DNA of 41,774 bases from Melioribacter sp. (GTDB taxonomy: Bacteria > Bacteroidota > Ignavibacteria > Ignavibacteriales > Melioribacteraceae): contig PMDS01000123.1 of assembly GCA_003155655.1 (NCBI GenBank), positions 5,873 to 47,646 of the forward strand, in the 5' to 3' direction. The notes beneath the pieces were generated by a model, which saw only the letters and a list, made by a program, of their open reading frames with translations, searched no databases and was not told the DNA's origin. Below are positions 12,947 to 22,211 of the stretch, in pieces. The first letter of the stretch is position 1. The number at the start of each line of letters is the position of its first letter. A program made the position numbers and the translations under genes.

Positions 12947-15172
12947 ATGAAAAAAAAGATATTATTTTTATTATGCTTTTTACTTTCGTTGAATTTATTT
13001 GCGCAACAGGGTAATAGTATAAAACTTGGAAAATTGCAAACTGGTGCAACGGTTTCATTTATTAAATCTTCGGCGGGTGATTGGGGTATAGAGATCTTAG
13101 GTAGTACTGCTCCAAAGATATTACAGTGGAAACCGGCAAGAATTGATATATACGTAACTGACGAAAATATGCCCGCGCTTTCAGCGGGATATAAAACAAT
13201 TAAAAAATCTGATTCCGGACTTCTTGCATATGCTGAGATTGTTTATGGGAATGATGTAAAGTTTAATCTATATGACCAATGGAAATTAAAAGAAAATGTA
13301 ATTTCAATTAAAAGAAAAGTTGAAGTAATCGGAAACGCTCCCGGCGGATTTAACTCCTCTATCACATTAACAATCGATCCCTCTTGTCAATGGTCGGACA
13401 TGAGCTGTCTCGTACCAGGTTCATTGTATGGTGATCCTACCTACAATGGCGACCGTTCTATCGGCGGTAAGATGAACTACGACGCAAAACGTTTTATAAT
13501 GCGCGAAGATATTCTTCCTGCCCCGATGATTGCATTATTGTTTAGTAATCAGTCTTCAGTAACAATACTTAATCCTACACCGAAAGGTGAATCAACTGTT
13601 GAGGAGACAAAACTTTTAAAAAATGTAATGACTGATGAAAGATTTCAGTTCGGTTCGTTCAGTGTCTGGCAGATGGATAAAAATCCAATTGAATTTGGTT
13701 TTACTTTTCCAGGTACAATGAGCACATATCCATTTGGTCCTGGTGCATCGGCAAAGCCAAGATGGATTCGCCGCTATCATCCTATATCTCAAGGAGTGGC
13801 TCACATTTACAATATAAATTTTAGATTTGGAGCCAATGAAACGTTCCGCGGTCTTACACGAAACTCTTGGCGGTGGGCCTGGAATTTACTTAAGCCTGCT
13901 ATTACTCCTATTAATGTTGAACTTGTTCGCCGTGTTTTAACAGATCATCTTGCCTCGCAAGCAGTAACAATTGATGGCCGTACAGGAATTCCATTTGCTG
14001 TTGCTACATATGATACAAATAAAATACAATGGAACTCTACAATGACAGCGATGGGATTCGTCAGCAAAAACATTGAGTGCGCCGACCAGTTATTGCGAGA
14101 AAGCGACCGCGATAGTACCAATCGCGGAAAGAAAATGCGTCAGATAGGTTTAGGAATTATATCCTCGATGATTAATGCTCTTTCATCAATTCCGCTTCAA
14201 GCTATCGGTTATGATCTCGCAACCGGAAAACCATGGACTGGTGAAATGCAGGAATGGCTCGCACCCTACTTAAGAAACGCTACCGAAGATATGCGCGTAT
14301 TGATGCGGGCTTACCAGCGGGAACGCGCCCATGGTATTCAACACCCTGAGTGGTTCAACTGGGTTAAATCCTACGTTGACTGGCTGATTCTCCAGCAAAG
14401 AGAAGATGGTTCTTTCCCTCGTCGTTGGAAATCGGGTAGCAGTGAGGTTGCTGAGTTAACGGGAACAACAAGTTATTGTCCTGTACCTCTTCTAGTGATT
14501 TTTTATAAAGAGACTAAAAATATAAAATATAAAAATGCTGCCATCCGGGCAGCAGAATATGTTTGGAAAAATTTTGGAACCAGGGGATTGTATGTCGGTG
14601 GCGCAAGTGATAATCCAAATATCACAGACAAAGAAGCCGGGATACTAAGCTTGGAAGCTTTTCTAAGTCTCTATGAATTAAGTAAAGAACCCAAATGGTT
14701 GGAACGCTCAAAATCTGCTGCTGATTATACTGAGACCTGGATGTGGATTTGGAATCTTCCAATGCCGGTTGACGCTAATGATAAACAACTTCACTGGAAG
14801 AAAGGTGTGTCAACAATTGGATTGCAGGGAATAACTGCACGCGGCGCTGGCGGTGCAGATGAATATTTAGATTGGTCGGCTTCTTCTTACGCAAGGCTGT
14901 ACAAATACACAAATGATAAACATTATCTGGATGTTGCGAGGATTCTTTTACACAACACAAAATCAATGGTTGCTCTACCGGGACGTCTGTACGACATGAA
15001 AGGTATTGGTTGGCAGCAGGAACACTGGGGCTTGGGTCCAAGCATTCGGGGCCGGGGAGTAGGCGGACATCGCTTTTGGTTGCCATGGGTTTCAGCCAAC
15101 CATCTTTATAGTATTTCCGGGCTGGAAGAAGTTGATCCTGTATTGTTCAAGCAACTATCAAAAGGAAATTGA
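12947..15172 (+). CDS. Large secreted (alpha/alpha)-barrel protein, family unassigned
   Basis: A 741-residue protein with a signal peptide ending LFAQQ. I do not recognise its family. Residues about 20-310 look beta-rich, with sandwich-like strands and a conserved-looking region PSCQWSDMSCLVPG. From about residue 330 onward it is mainly helical, with repeated hairpin patterns (LQQREDGSFPRRW, ILSLEAFLSLYELSKEPKW, SASSYARLYKYTNDKHYLDVA) typical of six-hairpin glycosidases or polysaccharide lyases. A beta-sandwich followed by an (alpha/alpha)6 toroid is the shape of several glycosidase families. A glycine- and aromatic-rich tail (about residues 685-720) could line a sugar site. The TTG 12935 is an alternative start; ATG 12947 has GGATGA upstream. 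It sits between GH97 and a metallo-hydrolase and is probably part of the same pathway. Confidence 0.6.
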   Translation: MKKKILFLLCFLLSLNLFAQQGNSIKLGKLQTGATVSFIKSSAGDWGIEILGSTAPKILQWKPARIDIYVTDENMPALSAGYKTIKKSDSGLLAYAEIVYGNDVKFNLYDQWKLKENVISIKRKVEVIGNAPGGFNSSITLTIDPSCQWSDMSCLVPGSLYGDPTYNGDRSIGGKMNYDAKRFIMREDILPAPMIALLFSNQSSVTILNPTPKGESTVEETKLLKNVMTDERFQFGSFSVWQMDKNPIEFGFTFPGTMSTYPFGPGASAKPRWIRRYHPISQGVAHIYNINFRFGANETFRGLTRNSWRWAWNLLKPAITPINVELVRRVLTDHLASQAVTIDGRTGIPFAVATYDTNKIQWNSTMTAMGFVSKNIECADQLLRESDRDSTNRGKKMRQIGLGIISSMINALSSIPLQAIGYDLATGKPWTGEMQEWLAPYLRNATEDMRVLMRAYQRERAHGIQHPEWFNWVKSYVDWLILQQREDGSFPRRWKSGSSEVAELTGTTSYCPVPLLVIFYKETKNIKYKNAAIRAAEYVWKNFGTRGLYVGGASDNPNITDKEAGILSLEAFLSLYELSKEPKWLERSKSAADYTETWMWIWNLPMPVDANDKQLHWKKGVSTIGLQGITARGAGGADEYLDWSASSYARLYKYTNDKHYLDVARILLHNTKSMVALPGRLYDMKGIGWQQEHWGLGPSIRGRGVGGHRFWLPWVSANHLYSISGLEEVDPVLFKQLSKGN

Positions 15173-15223
15173 TAACTAATGAGACAACTTGATAAGAAAA
15201 AATATAAAGATAAGGGAATTAAT

Positions 15224-16045
15224 ATGAAAAAGATTACAACCGTTTTTGTACTCCTATCCTTATTTGGATTTTCCAATAAAATAACCGGGCAGGTATTTCA
15301 AAACAAAGATCTCACAATTACCAAATTAGAATCAAATATGTGGGTAATGGAAACTTCGGATAAAACAACGATGTATTTGATTGAAGGAACTCAAAAAGCA
15401 TTACTAATAGATACCGGAACCAGGATTGCAAAACTCGATTCTATAATTAATATTATTACTAAAAAACCTCTTGAAGTAGTGATTACTCATGCTCATGGTG
15501 ATCATGCAGGTAACATTAGCTTTTTTAATGAAATTTGGATGCATCCGGCAGATACTGTTTTGTTGAACAGGAGATACAAAGGCAAGCTTAATTTTGTAAA
15601 AGATGGATTTGTATTTGACCTTGGGGGAACTCAGATCGAAGTGAGCCATATGCCTGCACATACCCCGGGTTCGATTGTTTTACTTGATAGAAAAGCGGGT
15701 AACTGTTATTCCGGTGATGCATTTGGTTCGAATCATGTTTGGTTGCAGCTTAAGCCCCTCTCTCCAATGCAGACGTACGTAAATTCTTGTCTGAAAATGG
15801 AACAATTAATAGATAACGGAATAACAAAAATTTATTGTGGTCATTATCCATACGTTAAAAAAGCATTTGATAAATCTTACATCACAACAATGAGGCAACT
15901 GGCAGAAGGTCTTATCAACGGAACCGGACCCGAAGCACAGCCTTATTCTAATAAAGTTGGTTGCCCTAATCCGATGGCCGTAACAAGCGGTGAAGCAACA
16001 ATCGTTTTCGATCCGGATTATATAAAACAAATAAAGAATAAATAA
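15224..16045 (+). CDS. Secreted metallo-beta-lactamase-fold hydrolase
   Basis: A 273-residue protein with a signal peptide (MKKITTVFVLLSLFGF... ending ITGQ). The zinc motif THAHGDHAGN supplies His89, His91, Asp93 and His94; later ligands are in HMPAHTPGS, YSGDAFG and YCGHYPY. These mark a dinuclear MBL-fold hydrolase of the glyoxalase-II/lactonase-like branch rather than a true beta-lactamase. A secreted member in a glycan locus could hydrolyse a lactone or ester released from the substrate, but this is inference. AAGGGAA before ATG 15224 supports this start over ATG 15179, which would put 15 charged residues before the signal peptide. The decayed remains of a propeller gene follow directly. 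Confidence 0.82.
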   Translation: MKKITTVFVLLSLFGFSNKITGQVFQNKDLTITKLESNMWVMETSDKTTMYLIEGTQKALLIDTGTRIAKLDSIINIITKKPLEVVITHAHGDHAGNISFFNEIWMHPADTVLLNRRYKGKLNFVKDGFVFDLGGTQIEVSHMPAHTPGSIVLLDRKAGNCYSGDAFGSNHVWLQLKPLSPMQTYVNSCLKMEQLIDNGITKIYCGHYPYVKKAFDKSYITTMRQLAEGLINGTGPEAQPYSNKVGCPNPMAVTSGEATIVFDPDYIKQIKNK

Positions 16046-16070
16046 TTATGTTTTAAAAGGAATGTGTAAA

Positions 16071-16469
16071 AAGATTGAATGGATCCAGGGTAAAAAACTC
16101 AATGAAATCATAATTTTTACTGGCTAAGAAGTAGAATGAATAAATGAAACTTGCAGTAAAGACCTTTCAATCTATGTTGGTGCCGGCGTTAAACTTTCAT
16201 CAATAGATGCAAATATAAAGTCAATTTCTGTCCCTTAAATGATGTTGGATATTTGGACGGATTACTATAAATTGGCAAGAACACTTTTATAACTTCTAAT
16301 TGGAGAGGGACGATTCAATTATTTTTTTTAGATAAAACTTTTGAAAATCTTTTAGAATCAAAAACTCGTGCTGCCGATTTGGAATACTTTCCATCTAAAT
16401 ACTTTTTTATTAGTACCAACATTCACAGAAAACAAATTAGTTGCTTACAAGCTAGAATTAGAGAAATGA
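16071..16469 (+). pseudogene. Decayed C-terminal part of an SMP-30/gluconolactonase-like beta-propeller
   Basis: This stretch has no intact gene but keeps protein-coding traces. Frame 3 reads KIEWIQGKKLNEIIIFTG, two stops, then KDLSIYVGAGVKLSSIDAN up to a stop at 16236. The next frame (from 16232) reads LNDVGYLDGLL, a stop at 16268, then GKNTFITSNWRGTIQLF and RAADLEYFPSK. At the T-run 16403-16408 the trace returns to frame 3: FLLVPTFTENKLVAYKLE and a TGA at 16467. The order LDGL / TSNWRG / AADLEY / VPTFTENKLVAYKL matches the last blades of SMP-30-like propellers. At least three stops and two frameshifts argue for real decay rather than sequencing error. The N-terminal half is missing. The old stop overlaps the GH39 start as ATGA, so the two genes were probably translationally coupled. 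Confidence 0.72.
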
Positions 16470-18139
16470 AAATATTGTTTCTTTTGATATGGGTTTACTC
16501 CAGTTTTTTTTGTTATGCACAAGTGCAAGTGGTGAACATAGAAGTTGACTTGAATAAGGAAATGGGCCAGCTAAAACCAATCTGGGCATGGTTTGGGTAC
16601 GATGAGCCGAATTATACATACATGAAAAACGGCAGGAAATTATTAAGAGAACTTGCAGATTTAAGTCCTGTTCCGGTTTTCATTCGTGCACATAACCTAA
16701 TGACTTCAGGAGATGGTACTCCTTCGCTCAAATGGGGATCAACCAATATGTATACTGAAGATCAAAATGGCAAACCAATTTACAACTGGCAGATTGTTGA
16801 CAGCATCTTTGATACATACATTCATCTTAAAATGAAACCGTTTGCTGAAATTGGATTTATGCCGGAAGCACTTTCTTCAAAACCAAATCCATACAGACAT
16901 AATTGGGACCCGGCAGTTAAAAATTCCATTTTATTTTCCGGATGGGCTTACGCGCCTAGAGATTATAGGAAATGGTCGGAATTAATTTATCAGTGGGTTA
17001 AACACTGTGTTGAACGGTATGGAAAAACCGAAGTCGAAACATGGTATTGGGAATTATGGAATGAACCTAATATTGGTTATTTGCAAGCAGATGATAAATT
17101 GAACACGTACTGTAAAATGTATGATTATGCATCCAATGCTGTTAAAAATGCTTTGCCTACTGCGCGAATGGGTGGGCCTCATATAGCTGGAGTTGCTAAC
17201 GAATTTTTAAAGGGTTTTTTACTTCATTGCTTACATGGAATAAACGGAGAGACTGGAAAAACCGGTACTGCTTTGGATTTTATTGCATTCCATGCAAAGG
17301 GTTCACCTGAAGTTGTAGATGGTGTCGTTCAGATGGGGATTCAGAACCAACTTCAGACAATTGATGAAAATCTTAAAACAATTTCGTCAATTCCCGAAGT
17401 TAAAAATCTTCCATTGATTATAGGGGAATCCGATCCTGAAGGATGTGCTGCATGTGGAATGAATACTCATCCTGCAAACGCTTATCGAAATGGAACTATG
17501 TATTCCAGCTATACGGCAGCATCCTTAACGCGTATTTATGATTTAAATGAATACTACGGGACAAATATTATCGGAGCAGTAAACTGGTCTTTTGAATTTG
17601 AAAATCAACCCTGGTTTAATGGTTTTCGTGATCTTTCAACAAATGGTGTTGATAAACCGGTTCTAAATGTTTTCAGAATGCTGGGAATGATGCAAGGGAA
17701 TCGTTTGGCGGTTAACGGAAACTTCGATTATGATTTCAAATCCATTTGTAAATCCGGCGTCCGCGGCGATAAAACTGATATTAATGCTTTCGCTTCAAGG
17801 TCTAAAAACTCCATTACTGTTTTATTGTGGAACTACCACGATAGGGATATTCAGGATGATGGCTTACCAATAAATTTAACAATAATAAATATTCCCGGAA
17901 AAAAAGCTGTGGTATATCAGTATAGAATTGATAGCAAGCATAGTAATTCGTATGAAGTATGGAAGAAAATGGGTTCGCCTCAAAATCCAACTTCAGTTCA
18001 AGTAGATGAACTTGAAAAATCCGGACAATTAGAAATGTTCAATGAGCCGGCTATTGTAAAAATTGAAAACAATAAATTCAACATGGAAACACAATTGCCC
18101 AGACAAGCAGTTTCATTATTGAAACTAGTATTTGAATGA
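16466..18139 (+). CDS. GH39 glycosidase (beta-xylosidase-like)
   Basis: A 557-residue secreted protein with a signal peptide (MKILFLLIWVYSSFFCYAQ). The (beta/alpha)8 domain carries the GH39 marks: FIRAHN near the N-terminus, the acid/base Glu200 in WELWNEPNIGY and the nucleophile Glu321 in IIGESDPEGC. A C-terminal beta domain (about 440-557) follows, with VLLWNYHDRDIQ. GH39 enzymes are mostly beta-xylosidases, with some acting on alpha-L-arabinose-type links or uronic acids, so the exact sugar is open. The frame stays open upstream to 16271, but that part is the neighbouring pseudogene read in one frame; ATG 16466 fits the signal peptide. It probably trims xylose from oligosaccharides freed by the other enzymes. 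Confidence 0.85.
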   Translation: MKILFLLIWVYSSFFCYAQVQVVNIEVDLNKEMGQLKPIWAWFGYDEPNYTYMKNGRKLLRELADLSPVPVFIRAHNLMTSGDGTPSLKWGSTNMYTEDQNGKPIYNWQIVDSIFDTYIHLKMKPFAEIGFMPEALSSKPNPYRHNWDPAVKNSILFSGWAYAPRDYRKWSELIYQWVKHCVERYGKTEVETWYWELWNEPNIGYLQADDKLNTYCKMYDYASNAVKNALPTARMGGPHIAGVANEFLKGFLLHCLHGINGETGKTGTALDFIAFHAKGSPEVVDGVVQMGIQNQLQTIDENLKTISSIPEVKNLPLIIGESDPEGCAACGMNTHPANAYRNGTMYSSYTAASLTRIYDLNEYYGTNIIGAVNWSFEFENQPWFNGFRDLSTNGVDKPVLNVFRMLGMMQGNRLAVNGNFDYDFKSICKSGVRGDKTDINAFASRSKNSITVLLWNYHDRDIQDDGLPINLTIINIPGKKAVVYQYRIDSKHSNSYEVWKKMGSPQNPTSVQVDELEKSGQLEMFNEPAIVKIENNKFNMETQLPRQAVSLLKLVFE

Positions 18140-18233
18140 AAGGAAATTGTATTATTAAAATAAATCTGTAATCTCTAAGAGAAAAATTAAAGATATGGAT
18201 GAACATGAACAGTCTGTGTAATAAGAACAAGCG

Positions 18234-20972
18234 ATGTTTATGAAAGATCTTATTGTTCAAAAATATTTTGATGAACAAAAAGGTATTACCAGGCGAAGCT
18301 TCATGAAAATTGCCGGAGTTTCTGCATTATGGGCATCTTCGCTCGGTGCTTTTAATTTTAAAACAAAGGGAATTTCAATTGTTATTGATTCTTCCGATAG
18401 TACAGCCGGTTCACAACCGGCAGTGTGGGCTTTAAAGGAACTTGAGGACTCATTATTGTCCAGCGGTCTAGATGTTTATAAATGTAACTTGCTTTCCCAA
18501 GCTCGAAGAGGAGATTTTATAATTGTTGTTTTAGGATCAAATTCTTCTCTAGCAAAACAGTTATTTAAAAATGTTAAAACAAATATTCCTGCCGTACCGG
18601 AAGCACTTGGATTGGTGCCGGCTAATACAAACGATAAACATATTTTGATGGTATGCGGAAACGATGAACGAGGCCTGGTATATGCTCTGCTTGAACTTGC
18701 AGACCGTGTTCAATTTTCAAATCATCCACTTGACTCGCTGAATATTAGGGAACCAATTAATGAGCAACCCGCAAATAACATACGTAGTATCGCCAGATTA
18801 TTCGTGAGTGATGTTGAAGATAAATCCTGGTTTTATGATCGTGAGATGTGGCAACATTATTTAACAATGCTGGCTACGCATAGATTTAATCGTTTCAATC
18901 TTAGTTTTGGAATTGGGTATGACTTCCTACAGAATGTGACTGATGCTTATTTTCTTTTCGCTTATCCTTTCTTTTTATCCGTTCCCGGATATAATGTAAG
19001 AGTGCCGCAATTGCCTGATACAGAACGGGATAAAAATCTAGAGACATTAAAATTTATCAGTGAGCAAGCGGCAGAAAGAGGTATACAATTTCAATTGGGA
19101 ATCTGGATGCACGGATATGAATGGCTAAATAGTCCGAATCCTAATTATACTATTGAAGGACTGACACAAGAAACCCATGGCCCTTATTGCCGCGATGCCA
19201 TTCGAATTCTGTTGCAGGCATGTCCATCAATAAGCGGGGTCACTTTCCGGATACATGGAGAGAGTGGTGTAAATGAGGGTAGTTATAATTTCTGGAAAAT
19301 GGTATTTGAAGGAGTAGCTACTTGTGGACGTAAAGTTGAAATCGATATGCATGCAAAAGGTATGGATCAGTCAATGATAGATGTTGCTTTAGGAAGCGGA
19401 ATGCCGGTTAACATTTCTCCCAAATACTGGGCTGAACATCTTGGTTTGCCATATCATCAAGCAGACATTCGGACATTTGAAATTCCTAAGCCTGACCAAT
19501 CAGCTTCCGAATTAATGAAGCTTAGTGCTGGTTCACGAATTTTTATGCGATACGGCTATGGTGATCTTTTAAAGGAAAACAGGAATTATGGAGTGTTGCA
19601 TCGAATATGGCCGGGAACTCAGCGTCTGCTTTTATGGGGCGATCCTTTAACGGGTTCGGCACATTCAAGAGCCTTTGGTTTTTGCGGAAGTGGGGGAGTT
19701 GAATTAATGGAACCGCTTTCTTTTAAAGGTCGCCGAGGATCCGGTATTGCTGGAGATCGTTGCGGTTATTTAGATTCATCATTAAAACCAAAATGGGATT
19801 GGGAAAAGTATATTTACAGTCTTAGAATTTTTGGAAGACTTTCTTATAATCCAAATACGGAACCAGAGGTATGGCACCGGTATCTGGACAAGGAGTTCGG
19901 TGAAGGGGCTAAAGATTTTGAGCTAGCTCTCGCAAATGCTTCACGCATTCTTCCTCTAGTACTGACTGCTCATGGCGTATCAGCTGCTAACAATCTGTAT
20001 TGGGTTGAGATGTACACAAATTTATCAATAGTAGACCGGGAAAACAAAAATCCATTTTTTGATACGCCATCACCTAAGGTTTTCGGTAATGTCAGTCCAA
20101 TGGATCCACAACTTTTCTTGAGAATTAACGATTTTGCCGGTGAATTATTAAAAGGTCCAAGAAGCGGTAAATATACTCCAATCGAAGTTGCACAATGGAT
20201 TGAAGATTATTCTAATATTGCAGCCAAAAACTTAGCTCTTGCAAAAACCAATTCGAAAAGTAAACTAAAACCGGAATTTCGCAGGATGTTTATTGATATT
20301 TCCATCCTGGTTGGACTAGGTTATTTCTTTGCAGCAAAATTTAGATCAGGAGTTCTTTACGCGATATTCGAACAGAGCGGCGATCGTTCAGCACTTGAAT
20401 TATCTTTAAAAATGTATAAAGAAGCTAGAAATCACTGGTCTAAACTTGCCAACTATGCAAAGGATTTTTACAAATCAGATATTACAATTGGTGAAGATGC
20501 AGTGATCCGAGGCCATTGGTTGGATAGATTACCTGCTATTGAAGCAGATTTAGAATTGATGGCTAAAAAACTTGAAGAAACAAAACAAACAAAAATCACA
20601 GAACATGCGAATGTGAAATCTATTATTCACGAAGTATTGGTTCGCCCAGTTCGCACTACTTCGAATTGTAGCCATGAACAACCAAAATATTTTGAAGCCG
20701 GAAAACCTCTTGATCTTGATTTATCAATTGAGAAAGAAATTCAATTAGTACGATTGTACTATCGCCATGTAAATCATGCAGAGCGATTTAGAGTTTTGGA
20801 AATGAAGAAGAGCGGTAAACATTTTAAAGCTAAGGTACCAGCTGATTACACAGATTCACAGTATCCTCTTCAATATTATTTTGAGATAATTGAACCTAAA
20901 AATGCATGGTTGTACCCTGGCTTTTCGCAAGATTTAACAAATCAACCATATTTTGTTGTGCGTAAGACTTAG
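18234..20972 (+). CDS. Tat-exported glycosidase-like protein, family unassigned
   Basis: A 912-residue protein (ATG 18240 is an equal alternative start). The N-terminus carries a twin-arginine signal, ITRRSFMKIAG followed by a hydrophobic stretch, the only Tat signal in the window. Residues about 45-165 form an alpha/beta domain (VWALKELEDSL ... NDERGLVYALLELADRVQF) like the N-terminal domains that precede GH67 and GH20 barrels. Residues about 180-520 look like a (beta/alpha)8 barrel (ATHRFNRFNLSFG, GITFR-like strand VTFRIHGESG, EIDMHAKGMD). Glu in FRIHGESGVNEG is a possible catalytic residue. A helical part and a C-terminal E-set-like domain (about 795-905) follow. A glucuronidase-like role would fit a glucuronoarabinoxylan locus, but I cannot assign a family. 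Confidence 0.6.
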   Translation: MFMKDLIVQKYFDEQKGITRRSFMKIAGVSALWASSLGAFNFKTKGISIVIDSSDSTAGSQPAVWALKELEDSLLSSGLDVYKCNLLSQARRGDFIIVVLGSNSSLAKQLFKNVKTNIPAVPEALGLVPANTNDKHILMVCGNDERGLVYALLELADRVQFSNHPLDSLNIREPINEQPANNIRSIARLFVSDVEDKSWFYDREMWQHYLTMLATHRFNRFNLSFGIGYDFLQNVTDAYFLFAYPFFLSVPGYNVRVPQLPDTERDKNLETLKFISEQAAERGIQFQLGIWMHGYEWLNSPNPNYTIEGLTQETHGPYCRDAIRILLQACPSISGVTFRIHGESGVNEGSYNFWKMVFEGVATCGRKVEIDMHAKGMDQSMIDVALGSGMPVNISPKYWAEHLGLPYHQADIRTFEIPKPDQSASELMKLSAGSRIFMRYGYGDLLKENRNYGVLHRIWPGTQRLLLWGDPLTGSAHSRAFGFCGSGGVELMEPLSFKGRRGSGIAGDRCGYLDSSLKPKWDWEKYIYSLRIFGRLSYNPNTEPEVWHRYLDKEFGEGAKDFELALANASRILPLVLTAHGVSAANNLYWVEMYTNLSIVDRENKNPFFDTPSPKVFGNVSPMDPQLFLRINDFAGELLKGPRSGKYTPIEVAQWIEDYSNIAAKNLALAKTNSKSKLKPEFRRMFIDISILVGLGYFFAAKFRSGVLYAIFEQSGDRSALELSLKMYKEARNHWSKLANYAKDFYKSDITIGEDAVIRGHWLDRLPAIEADLELMAKKLEETKQTKITEHANVKSIIHEVLVRPVRTTSNCSHEQPKYFEAGKPLDLDLSIEKEIQLVRLYYRHVNHAERFRVLEMKKSGKHFKAKVPADYTDSQYPLQYYFEIIEPKNAWLYPGFSQDLTNQPYFVVRKT

Positions 20973-21024
20973 TGAAATAAATTGAATTGAATAAAATTTT
21001 TTGCAAACTAAATGAAGCTGAATT

Positions 21025-22194
21025 ATGAAAAAAAATTCTGATGTATTGACCATAATTTTTTCAATTGTGATTAGTTTGGTTCTTACTTCAAACCAAATGA
21101 TTATTGCTCAAACAATTGAAAAAAAACAACTCGTTCCAACAATTACGATTCCAGCTCCTTCTGGGTCGAAAGGTTTTGGAATGCCTCAAACCAATAGACC
21201 GGCTAATGCCACCGTTCCAAGAATTCCAAGAGCGAGTGCTAGTGTTACAGATACTGCCCGGAAAATTGTAACCAAATCAATTGATTCATTAAGTATGAGT
21301 GATCCTTATATTTTCGCTGATAATGCTACTAAAACATATTATCTTACTAGTAGCGGAGGCGCAATTTATAAAAGTAAGGATCTAAAAAACTGGACGGGTC
21401 CATACGGAGCTTACGACACAAGAGGAACCTGGATGGAAGGAAATAACTTTGTTGCTGCTGCTGAAATTCATAAAGTGAATAATAAGTATTATTACGCAGC
21501 TTCATTCGGTGATAGAAAAGAATTAGTTGATGTTGTTCCACGCAGATATAATGTCTATCGGCATCAAACGATGATTTTGGAATCAGATAAAGCTGAAGGT
21601 CCTTACAGACTAATAAATCCTGACCCTAATTACGATTACCTTCCGCATAGCTGGGATATAATTGATGGAACTATCTATGTAGAAAATGGTCAACCCTTTA
21701 TGGTTTTTGTTCATGAATGGATGCAAACTTTTGATGGTACAATGGAATATGTTAAACTCTCACCAGATTTAAGTAAGACTATAAGTGACCCTGTAATGTT
21801 GTTCCGAGCTACAGAGTCTCCATGCCCGCTTGAAATGGTTAGTAATGGTGAGATGACATACGGACTTAAAATTCCAGGTTGGGTAACCGATGGCCCGGAA
21901 TTATTCCATACAAAAACCGGTAAGCTGGGAATGTTGTGGGCATCTTGGGGTGCAAAGCGGTATCTTGAATGTGTGGCTTACTCGCAATCGGGCACAATTG
22001 ATGGCCCATGGATTCAAGAACTAAAACCATTTATAGATGATAATACCGGGCACGGAATGTTGTTTCGAACTTTTGATGGAAAACTTCTTCTTTGTATTCA
22101 CCATGCAGAAGGAGATGGACCACGCAAACCACAGCTTTGGGAAATTGATGATTCAGGTGATAAACTGGTGCTTGGAAAAAGGTTTAATCCGTAA
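21025..22194 (+). CDS. GH43-like glycosidase with Asp at the general-acid position (copy A)
   Basis: A 389-residue secreted protein. After the signal peptide (ending MIIAQ) comes a Pro/Ser-rich stretch of about 55 residues and then a single five-bladed-propeller domain (about 85-385). Two GH43 acids are visible: Asp93 in MSDPYIF and Asp214 in IIDGTIY. Where most GH43 proteins have Glu-Gly-Pro, this one has Asp289 in VTDGPELFHTKTGKLGMLW; Glu292 lies three residues further. The neighbour at 23421 has the same Asp, so it is a subfamily trait rather than chance damage. The two copies flank an esterase gene and share the ending RKPQLWEIDDSGDKLVLGKR. Likely an arabinofuranosidase or related exo-enzyme, activity to be shown. 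Confidence 0.82.
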   Translation: MKKNSDVLTIIFSIVISLVLTSNQMIIAQTIEKKQLVPTITIPAPSGSKGFGMPQTNRPANATVPRIPRASASVTDTARKIVTKSIDSLSMSDPYIFADNATKTYYLTSSGGAIYKSKDLKNWTGPYGAYDTRGTWMEGNNFVAAAEIHKVNNKYYYAASFGDRKELVDVVPRRYNVYRHQTMILESDKAEGPYRLINPDPNYDYLPHSWDIIDGTIYVENGQPFMVFVHEWMQTFDGTMEYVKLSPDLSKTISDPVMLFRATESPCPLEMVSNGEMTYGLKIPGWVTDGPELFHTKTGKLGMLWASWGAKRYLECVAYSQSGTIDGPWIQELKPFIDDNTGHGMLFRTFDGKLLLCIHHAEGDGPRKPQLWEIDDSGDKLVLGKRFNP

Positions 22195-22211
22195 TTTAAA
22201 AGGAAAGTCAA

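Noticed and set aside
16232-16408. Sequencing errors at homopolymers as the cause of the broken propeller frame
   Set aside because: The two frameshifts could be errors, but three further in-frame stops and the missing N-terminal half cannot; the neighbouring genes with equally long homopolymers are intact.
16379-16465. Upstream extension of the GH39 reading frame from a TTG codon
   Set aside because: The added residues match the decayed propeller gene (AADLEYFPSK region) and stand before a normal signal peptide at 16466.
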